Of a DNA stretch of 64,000 nt, positions 8,922 through 15,671 are shown one piece after another. The position numbers were made by a program, and so were the translations under genes. The stretch lies in contig NZ_JAVIWL010000001.1 in assembly GCF_034314045.1 (NCBI RefSeq), positions 2,604,001-2,668,000 of the forward strand, read 5' to 3'. The notes beneath the pieces were generated by a model. It saw only the letters and a program-made list of their open reading frames with translations. It made no database searches and had not been told where the DNA came from. How positions within the stretch are numbered: position 1 is the first letter of the stretch; every line of letters begins with the position of its first letter. This DNA is from Glaciimonas sp. CA11.2. Lineage in GTDB: Bacteria; Pseudomonadota; Gammaproteobacteria; Burkholderiales; Burkholderiaceae_D.

Positions 8922-9281
8922 TTGCAGGCGCAGCCACAGTTGACGTTGGAGTTGACCTTGCAGGCGCAGCCACAGTTGACGTTGTAGTTGACCTTGCAGG
9001 CGCAGCCACAGTTGACGTTGTAGTTGACCTTGCAGGCGCAGCCACAGTTGACGTTGCCTTTGATCTTGCAGGCGCAGCCACAGTTGACGTTGCTCTTGAC
9101 CTTGCAGGCGCAGCCACAGTTGACGTTGCCTTTGATCTTGCAGGCGCAGCCACAGTTGACGTTGCTCTTGACCTTGCAGGCGCAGCCACAGTTGACGTTG
9201 CAGTTGATCTTGCAGGCGCAGCCACAGTTGACGTTGCTTTTGACCTTGCAGGCGCAGCCACAGTTGACGTTGTAGTTGCTT
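8922..9281. repeat. Minisatellite: ten tandem 36-bp units
   Basis: The invariant core TTGCAGGCGCAGCCACAGTT plus GACGTTG starts at 8922 and recurs every 36 bases through 9246. The last nine bases of each unit vary (for example GAGTTGACC, TAGTTGACC, CCTTTGATC, CTCTTGACC). Units 4-5 and 6-7 are the same pair repeated, a 72-bp higher-order step. The unit is a multiple of three and lacks stop codons in several frames, so long frames run through on both strands: rightward 8906-9331 (AGAATVDVxxDL repeats) and leftward 8791-9261 and 8913-9359. None has a convincing ribosome site. I call it a non-coding minisatellite with low confidence in any protein. Confidence 0.95.
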
Positions 9282-9339
9282 TTGAAGTGGCACTCGACCT
9301 ACCCCGACATTGGCGCTGCCAAGTGTTTTAGTCATCAGG

Positions 9340-9535
9340 CGGAAATTGTGGGGAAACATGTTTGAGCGAAGCGAGTTCGTTTCTCCACCCGACTGATGGC
9401 TAAAACGCTTGGGGCCCCGAAGGGCAGCGTCTCTGCGGTCGCCTTTTCTTTGGTGCCTTTCTTTTGGCGAAGCAAAAGAAAGACACTAGCTGCCGGTCTA
9501 CCACCGGCAAGCACCCACGAAGCAGTAACCATATT
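9340..9535. repeat. Dispersed intergenic hairpin element of Burkholderiales type
   Basis: The block GGGGCCCCGAAGGGC...GTCGCCTTTTCTTTGGTGCC followed by CTTTCTTTTG (9457-9466), loop GCGAAG, CAAAAGAAAG (9473-9482) is a perfect 10-bp hairpin. A second hairpin GCCGGT-CTACC-ACCGGC follows at about 9493-9509. I recall this arrangement, with its shadow reading 'KGTKEKAT', from many intergenic regions in Burkholderiales and Xanthomonadales genomes; that is memory and was not searched. It lies between the minisatellite and the MarR gene. Confidence 0.6.
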
Positions 9536-9639
9536 AAGTAACGAAGACCGTACTTAATACGAAACCGGAGAACGCCCTGAAACATCGCATAGCCCATCGA
9601 AATCTCCCACAACTTTTTCTAAAAGCGCGGGAGCGACTA

Positions 9640-10128
9640 ATGTCTCACTTTCGCCCCATTCTGAATCACTTCGGCGTAACCGAACAACAGTGGAGAATCC
9701 TGCGTTTACTGGATGAACATGTGCAACTTGAGCCGCGAGAACTGTGTGAGATGTGCCAAATCCTCAGTTCCAGCATGACCGGCGTCCTAACGCGCATGGA
9801 AGAAGTTGGCCTGATCAGCCGCAACGCGGTGGCCGATGACCGGCGACGCGTATTAGTGCGGCTTGCACCAAGTGGCGACCAACTCATCAGCGAGATCGCG
9901 CCGTTAATTGACCTGCAGTATCAGCATATTGAACAGGCTTTTGGCAAGCCGGTGATTGTTAATCTGTTGAATGCGTTTGAAGGGTTTATTGCTGTTGAAC
10001 CAGAGTCGGTTCTACACGTTACGTTATCTCAAAGATCGACTGATTTGAGGGCAGCAAAGAGTCAAGTCAAACGACCGGCAGAAAGCGAGAAGCACTCTGC
10101 TGATGGTCGTAAAGGAAGAAAAAAATAG
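9640..10128 (+). CDS. hpaR: MarR family regulator, HpaR (homoprotocatechuate operon regulator) type
   Basis: 162 residues from the ATG at 9640 (GGGAG six bases upstream). The winged-helix domain reads 'HFGVTEQQWRILRLLDE...LCQILSSSMTGVLTRMEEVGLISR...DDRRRVLVRL', closely following HpaR. Relatives carry about 20 further residues, and the frame upstream of the ATG encodes them ('HRNLPQLFLKARERL'). That extension contains no ATG, GTG or TTG; a CTG at 9577 has GGAG six bases before it. The natural start is therefore uncertain (see findings). The C-terminal 50 residues are a basic, low-complexity tail. No hpa catabolic genes lie nearby, so the target is unknown. Confidence 0.85.
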   Translation: MSHFRPILNHFGVTEQQWRILRLLDEHVQLEPRELCEMCQILSSSMTGVLTRMEEVGLISRNAVADDRRRVLVRLAPSGDQLISEIAPLIDLQYQHIEQAFGKPVIVNLLNAFEGFIAVEPESVLHVTLSQRSTDLRAAKSQVKRPAESEKHSADGRKGRKK

Positions 10129-10218
10129 TAGTCGATCATCGAGATCGGCGTCAAAGATTGACGGACAACAAAAAAACTGCCCAATCGTGATGTCGATCAG
10201 GCAGCCAAGGGACACTAT

Positions 10219-11574
10219 TTATTTTGCGGAAGCAGTCGCGTTTGCAGCCGTCGTGGCATTAGCGCCCATATCACTCACCGCATCGGCAGGACGTGGCTGA
10301 TCGCCGGTGTGCTCAATCCATCCACCGCCCAAATACTGATACAAATCTACCAGATTGGTCAGCCGTTGCAGACGTGCTGTGATCAGCACTAGCTGCGCGT
10401 TGTAGAGATCGGTTTGCGCGGTCAGCACGCTGAGATAATTATCCACACCATTGCGATAGCGCAGATCGGATAGTTCTAGTCGGCGGCTTTGGGTTTGGGT
10501 ATAGCGTTCCAGCGACATGATCTGGTTGTCGTAAGTGCCACGAGCGGCCAGGCCGTCGGCTACTTCGCGGAAAGCGCTTTGGATTACCTTTTGATAATTG
10601 GCGATTTCAATACGTTTTTCTACTTGCGCCCATTCGAGGTTAGCTATGTTGGCACCGCCGCTGAATATCGGTAGCGAGATTTGTGGTGCGAACGACCACG
10701 CACGCGATCCTGAGCTGAACAGTCCACCAAAGGAAGGCGATAGCGTACCGAGCGTACCGGTCAGTGAAATCGCAGGGAAGAACGCCGCCCGTGCCGCGCC
10801 GATATTGGCATTCGCGCCGACTAGTGTCTGTTCGGCTGCTGCGATATCGGGACGGCGAATCAGCAGATCAGAAGGCAGACCGGCGGGAATATCGGTGAGC
10901 AAATTTTGGCTATCGAGCGGCAAACCGGCTGGCAGATCGTCGGGCAGCGGTTGGCCGATCAGCAAGACCAGCGCGTTTTCAGCTTGCGCACGAAGTCGCA
11001 TTTGCGATTGCAGATTGGCGGATGCTTGTTCCAGAATGCCTTGCGCCTGACGTAAGTCGAGTTCTGATTCAGTACCGGTGTCGAATTGCAGTTTGCTGAT
11101 ACGGTATGACTCTTGGGTGCTTGTCAGCGTGTTGCTTGTGACTACTAACTGATCGTCATACGCGAGCATGGTCAGGTATTGGGCGGCGACTGCTGACAAT
11201 AACGAAATTTCGGCGGCTTTACGTGCTTCGGCGGTGGACAGATATTGCGCCAGCGCCTGATCTTTCAGACTACGTATGCGACCCAAGAAGTCGATTTCCC
11301 ATGATGCGTTGAGACCGACCGAATAGGTGGTCAAGACCGTCTTTCCAGAAGAGGAAAGATCCAACGGCGTGCGTGATCGATCTTTCGAAGCATTGGCATC
11401 GATCGATGGGAATAGTCCGGCGCGTGACTTGATAGCGCGCCTGTGAAGCTTCGACGTTGGGCATTGATACGCGCAAGTCGCGATTGTTTTTAAGCGCGAA
11501 CTCTTCGATCCTTTGCAGGCGTGGATCGGAGAAGAAATTACGCCAGTGCCAACTTTTAAAGCAGTGAGTTGCAT
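10219..11574 (-). pseudogene. Decayed RND efflux outer-membrane factor (NodT/OprM type)
   Basis: Most of the leftward frame is an OMF lipoprotein/TolC-type protein: 'SRAGLFPSIDANASK', 'WEIDFLGRIRSLKDQA', 'LLSAVAAQYLTMLAYDDQL', 'RRPDIAAAEQTLVGANANIGAARAAFFPAISLTG', 'DLYNAQLVLITARLQRLTNLVDLYQYLGGGW'. The 5' part is broken. The expected 'WHWRNFFSDPRL...NNRDLRV...ARYQ' lies in another frame (11551 to about 11430), joined to the main frame by a frameshift near 11428. Upstream of 11551 there is no signal peptide, lipobox or start. No adaptor or pump gene is adjacent. I read it as a remnant of an efflux operon. Confidence 0.85.
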
Positions 11575-11713
11575 TAAAAATAATATATCGTAATGTGTTA
11601 TATTCGCCAAAATAAAAAGATTCGCCAAATACACGCTAATAAGTCGTTCGCTCGTCGATGCGTTCGTCAATGCGTATTCCTTTCACAATTTTTCAGAACA
11701 GCGTTATTTAGCG

Positions 11714-12880
11714 ATGATCAAAAAAAACTTTATATGGCTTTGGGACATTCTCACGCGTTTCGACGGGGTTGATCGTTTTGAGCGGATGCGTGCTTGTTCC
11801 GGAGCCTTGATCGGGATCACGCTGACGGGTGCGTGCAGCTATTTAATGTTGGGTAATTCATCGGCGGCGTTATGGTTAATTGCCCCGATGGGCGCGTCTG
11901 CGGTGCTGCTATTTGCGGTACCCGCCAGCCCGCTGGCTCAGCCCTGGTCGATTGTCGGTGGTAACCTTTGTGCCGGATTGATCGGTGTCACCTGCGCCAA
12001 GCTGATTGGCGAGCCAGTGCTGGCGGCGGGGTTAGCCGCGGGTCTTGCCATTGGGGCCATGTTTTGGTTGCGCTGCTTGCACCCGCCCAGTGGCGCGGTG
12101 GCGCTGACGGCAGTTCTCGGCGGCCCTGCAATTCATCAATTGGGTTATACCTTTTTGTTGGTTCCAGTTGGCCTGAATACTTTTTTGCTCTTGCTGACAG
12201 CGATACTGTTCAACAACGCTACCGGACGCCGCTATCCGCATATCGCGTTCAAAGATCATAGCAACCAGCATGCACTGAAAGACCCGGAGCCGACCTCGCG
12301 CGTGGGTTTTACGCCGGATGATCTGGACGTTGTGTTAAGCCGGTATAACCAGGTACTCGACATTAGTAGGGGCGATCTGGAGAAGATATTTCTGGAGACC
12401 GAGATGGAAGTGGCGCGACGCAAGTTTGGCGTCGTGACATGCAAAGAATTAATGTCCCGGGATATCGTTAGTGTTGATTTTGCCACTGAGTTATTAACGG
12501 CATGGAATCTGTTGCGGACGCACAAATTGACAGCGATCCCCGTTTTGGGAAGAGGCCGCCATGTGATCGGCATCGTGACGAAAGCTGACTTCGTCAAGCA
12601 TATCGAGCTCAAGCATTACGGTCAGCTGGCTAAAAAAATAAGACAGCTTTTACGCGCCATTCCACGGGCGCATTCCAGCAAGCCAGAAGTGGTCGGTCAG
12701 ATTATGTTTAAGGACGTTACGGTTGTCAGCGAGCATCAAGCGATTGTGGAACTGGTTCCTCTAATGTCGGATCGCGGATACCATTCAATACCGGTGGTTG
12801 ACGATGATGGTCGCTTAGTGGGAATGCTGACGCAATCAGATTTGATCGCGGGCTTGTATAAAAGCCATTTGCAGATGTGA
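11714..12880 (+). CDS. HPP family membrane protein with C-terminal CBS-domain pair
   Basis: 388 residues. Residues 25-175 hold four to five membrane helices with the family-naming motif 'CLHPPSGAVAL' (H-P-P at 123-125). After a linker come two CBS domains, at about 245-305 ('ELMSRDIVSVDFATELLTAWNLLRTHKLTAIPVL') and 325-385 ('IMFKDVTVVSEHQAIVELVPLMSDRGYHSIPVV'). HPP proteins have been linked to nitrite transport in plants and cyanobacteria; the bacterial HPP-CBS fusion is not well characterised, and CBS pairs usually sense adenine nucleotides. It is divergent from the decayed efflux gene. No strong ribosome site is visible. Confidence 0.9.
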   Translation: MIKKNFIWLWDILTRFDGVDRFERMRACSGALIGITLTGACSYLMLGNSSAALWLIAPMGASAVLLFAVPASPLAQPWSIVGGNLCAGLIGVTCAKLIGEPVLAAGLAAGLAIGAMFWLRCLHPPSGAVALTAVLGGPAIHQLGYTFLLVPVGLNTFLLLLTAILFNNATGRRYPHIAFKDHSNQHALKDPEPTSRVGFTPDDLDVVLSRYNQVLDISRGDLEKIFLETEMEVARRKFGVVTCKELMSRDIVSVDFATELLTAWNLLRTHKLTAIPVLGRGRHVIGIVTKADFVKHIELKHYGQLAKKIRQLLRAIPRAHSSKPEVVGQIMFKDVTVVSEHQAIVELVPLMSDRGYHSIPVVDDDGRLVGMLTQSDLIAGLYKSHLQM

Positions 12881-13225
12881 TGTGCAAACCTTTTGGCCGG
12901 GCTGGCGGCAATTAATCCAGGTAAGAAAATCAATACACGAGCACCGACAGCCATCTGTTAAGGTGGTGAATTTCTGCACTCCATCATTGCCATAAAGTGC
13001 TTCAAGCAATGTATTGGTATCGTTGCCGTTATAGGAGACGAACTGCGGAGCCAAACTGCGAAATGTCGAAAATGTTTTCACGTTTTTTACTTACTGGCGT
13101 CGAAGAATCTTAATTATTAGCTCTTTCTCATAGACGTTTGACTGTTTGCCAACCGTCGCCGCGACGATGCAGTATACTCTCCAGTAGAATTGGTCACATT
13201 CCACACCATTGTTGAAAGGTTGCAA
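12881..13225. other. Gene-free stretch
   Basis: Between the HPP and SDR genes. An 81-codon leftward frame (12836-13081, GTG start) overlaps the end of the HPP gene and has no ribosome site, so I do not call it. No terminator hairpin with a T-run was found. Confidence 0.45.
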
Positions 13226-14086
13226 ATGACGTCCGAAATTTCTTTATCAGATTCACCCGTTTGGTTCATCACAGGTTGTTCAACCGGCTTTGGTCGTGAG
13301 TTGGCTTTACAGGTCCTCGCACGCGGATGGCGCGTTGTTGTGACCGCACGTGATCAGGCCCGCGTCGCTGATTTGGCCGCAGGTGCGAACGGTCATGCTC
13401 TAGCGCTGGCGCTGGATGTGACGGATTCTGCTCAGATCACTGCCGCAGTGAAAGCAGCAGAAGATCATTTTGGCGCAATTGATGTGCTGGTCAATAATGC
13501 TGGCTATGGCTATCAATCCTCGGTCGAGGAAGGAGACGAAGCGGAAATACGGGCACAATTCGACGCCAATGTATTCGGTCTGTTCGCCATGACGCGGGCG
13601 GTGCTACCCGGCATGCGTGCGCGCCATAAAGGGCATATATTGAATATCACGTCCGTGGCTGGCAAAGTCGGCTTTCCTGGCTCCGGTTATTACGCCGCCA
13701 GTAAGCATGCTGTAGAAGGTTTTTCAGATTCTCTGGCATCAGAAGTGGCTCCACTCGGTATTCACGTCACCTGTATTGAACCAGGCCCATTCCGCACTGA
13801 TTGGGCCGGTCGTTCTTTGAAGCAGACGCCGAACCTGATCGCGGACTATGCCGATACTGCGGGTGTGCGTTTAAAGGGCACAGCCGCTTCCAGTGGCGAC
13901 CAGCCTGGTGATCCGCAGCGTGCAGCGGCGGCGATGATTCTCGTCACAGAAACAAAAAATCCACCACATCATTTGGTGCTTGGTACATTTGGTGTTGACG
14001 CCGTCAGCAAGAAACTCAAAGCTGGCCTGGAACAAATCGAAGCATGGCGTGCTACCAGCATTGGTACTGATTTTCCGAAGGAATGA
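13226..14086 (+). CDS. Short-chain dehydrogenase/reductase (SDR) family oxidoreductase
   Basis: 286 residues from the ATG at 13226, preceded by GAAAGG at a six-base spacing (a TTG 12 codons upstream also keeps the frame open). Classical SDR motifs are present: the nucleotide-binding 'TGCSTGFGREL' at about 16-26, 'NNAGYG', the active-site Ser in 'NITSVAGKVG', and the 'YYAASKHA' YxxxK pair. After it, 'CIEPGPFRTDWAG' is typical of the classical NAD(P) subfamily that includes oxidoreductases annotated as YqjQ/DltE-like. Substrate unknown. It stands alone and ends in a clear terminator. Confidence 0.93.
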   Translation: MTSEISLSDSPVWFITGCSTGFGRELALQVLARGWRVVVTARDQARVADLAAGANGHALALALDVTDSAQITAAVKAAEDHFGAIDVLVNNAGYGYQSSVEEGDEAEIRAQFDANVFGLFAMTRAVLPGMRARHKGHILNITSVAGKVGFPGSGYYAASKHAVEGFSDSLASEVAPLGIHVTCIEPGPFRTDWAGRSLKQTPNLIADYADTAGVRLKGTAASSGDQPGDPQRAAAAMILVTETKNPPHHLVLGTFGVDAVSKKLKAGLEQIEAWRATSIGTDFPKE

Positions 14087-14181
14087 TACGACGGAATAAC
14101 GCCCAATGCCCTTCGTACCAGACAGCCGTTAATTTCTCACGGGCTAGTATGTGCAGAGTAGCAACATGTATTTAAAAAAGA

Positions 14182-14213
14182 AGCCCCATCACCATCTGGT
14201 TGTGGGGCTTTTT
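14182..14213 (+). terminator. Rho-independent terminator of the SDR gene
   Basis: AGCCCCA and TGGGGCT form a GC-rich stem around a loop of about 14 bases, followed by TTTTT. It lies about 95 bases after the SDR stop codon. Confidence 0.85.
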
Positions 14214-14437
14214 GTTGATTAAAGCGGACGCTGGCATGCTTGTAGGCCTGTATTTGACTATCCAGACCGCTTCTGCACGCAACTGGCTGGACGGGTAAAA
14301 TTTAATATTGATTTTTTTGTCATTCATATGGGTAATTTTTCCTCAACCCGATGGGAAGTTTTCATGCGTCGTACCATTTGAATTTGTAGGTGGTTCATAA
14401 TAGGACGACGTTCATGACATTGGATCAGGAGTGAATA

Positions 14438-14587
14438 ATGCATACACCTCAAGAACCGCCACCAGACGAAATTTCGCCAAATAAACCCGTTCCGGATACT
14501 CCGCCGCCGGTGCAAGATCCACTTCCGGGTGGCTTTCCTATGCCTATTCCTATTCAGGAGCCACTCCCTGACACTGACCCACTTTAA
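14438..14587 (+). CDS. Small proline-rich protein of unknown function (49 residues)
   Basis: ATG at 14438 with CAGGAG seven bases upstream; 49 codons and a TAA. The protein is about one third proline ('HTPQEPPPDEISPNKP', 'PVPDTPPPVQDPLPGGFP', then 'PLPDTDPL') and acidic, with no hydrophobic segment. Small proline-rich acidic proteins of this style are common as hypothetical genes in Pseudomonas and Burkholderiales. Codon use and the good ribosome site support a real gene. It forms a pair of small genes with 14755-14925. Confidence 0.7.
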   Translation: MHTPQEPPPDEISPNKPVPDTPPPVQDPLPGGFPMPIPIQEPLPDTDPL

Positions 14588-14754
14588 CCGGAATGTCTAA
14601 GTCAGACTACGATTGTGCAATTGTCTTATCACGGTATTGAGTGTTATCACACACAAAGTATGTGCGTGCAAAATACTGGTGATTGGCGGTGATGTCGCGT
14701 GGTGTGTTAAATTAATTCCTTTATTAAATGAAATAAAAATTTGAAAGGTTCGCG

Positions 14755-14925
14755 ATGGCAATTGTTCGACTTTCTCCGACTGAAGTTCAAGTCGATGACA
14801 TAACCTATGTGTTCGCTTCCGCTGATGATGGGGATGCTTTTGAATCTTGTATGGCGACTGCCGATGCGCCATTTTGCGCGGCCGAGCATCCGCCATTGAG
14901 TACCAGACCAAGCGATGCAAAATAG
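14755..14925 (+). CDS. Small unknown protein (56 residues)
   Basis: ATG at 14755 preceded by GAAAGG six bases upstream; 56 codons to TAG. It begins MAIVRLSPTEVQVDDITYVF, followed by an acidic segment (ASADDGDAFESC) and two cysteines (SC...FC) in the second half. No membrane segment. No family recognised. The ribosome site and amino-acid composition support it as genuine; a leftward 146-codon frame on the opposite strand (14597-15037) is its shadow and is rejected. Confidence 0.6.
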   Translation: MAIVRLSPTEVQVDDITYVFASADDGDAFESCMATADAPFCAAEHPPLSTRPSDAK

Positions 14926-15671
14926 TATATTGCGAGCGACGGTGTCGGCTTTTTAGCGGCACCAATTTTTGAATCATATGCGCCATCAACATGTGGGTAA
15001 AAGCACGTATGGACGTCATTGAAAAACGATCCAGCATTGACGCAATCGGTTACAAAAAAATATAATATGCTTAGTTATGCACCGATGTTCCGGTGATCAT
15101 CCATGGCAAGATGATGCTAATTTAAGTCGATAAAAAATAGCATTAACTAAAAAATGACAGACATCGTATTTCTACATGGCGTCTGTATCAATACACTAAA
15201 TACCTGCGTTGTTACCTGGCAATAATACCTTTAGGAAGTATATTTTTTGTGGCCTTTAATTCAATCATTGAATTTATTGCATCGCAGATAAGTGACTCCT
15301 CGCCTTCAAACTTTATCACTGTTAGCGTGCCCTGATTGTGAGCACGTTTGTCGATTCTCATCTTCGCGTGTTGATTGGAAGGATAGTGTTGGTATGGTTT
15401 TCCAGAATGCGAATTACATGCTGGATTATCGTCCTGTCAACCAGCTGCGCTGAGCGGCGTTAGTTATTAGAAATAGAATCTAAATATTCCTGAATTGCCC
15501 AATTTATGGCACCGCTTAGCGGCTAGATCAACGTGGCTTTGCCTACTCCATCTTTAAAACTATCAATAAATGCGGGACATGCAATAGTTTGTAACCTCTT
15601 AATATCATCACAATGTTACGTGCTAATTTGCTGCTATCAACACCGTTAAATGCCAATATTGTGAGATCACC
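14926..15671. other. Gene-poor stretch upstream of the DUF3300 gene
   Basis: Apart from the possible 49-codon frame at 15212-15361, I see only a short palindrome (CCGCTTAGCGG, 15512-15522). The promoter of the DUF3300 gene should lie near the right end but cannot be assigned. Confidence 0.4.
15212..15361 (-). CDS. Possible small protein (49 residues)
   Basis: A leftward ATG frame reads MRIDKRAHNQGTLTVIKF and continues with a balanced, coding-like composition to 'LPKGIIAR'. It lacks a convincing ribosome site and a recognised family. It is listed because it is the only coding-like segment in a 746-base gap. Confidence 0.3.
   Translation of the reverse strand: MRIDKRAHNQGTLTVIKFEGEESLICDAINSMIELKATKNILPKGIIAR

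Noticed and set aside
8906..9331. Rightward 141-codon frame through the 36-bp repeats (AGAATVDV repeats)
   Set aside because: No ribosome site at its start. Equivalent long frames run on the opposite strand, so openness follows from the repeat unit rather than selection for coding.
12836..13081. 81-codon leftward frame after the HPP gene
   Set aside because: GTG start without a ribosome site, overlaps the HPP gene's 3' end, no recognisable family.
14597..15037. 146-codon leftward frame
   Set aside because: It is antisense to the better supported 56-codon gene at 14755-14925 and has a His/Arg-rich composition typical of shadow frames.
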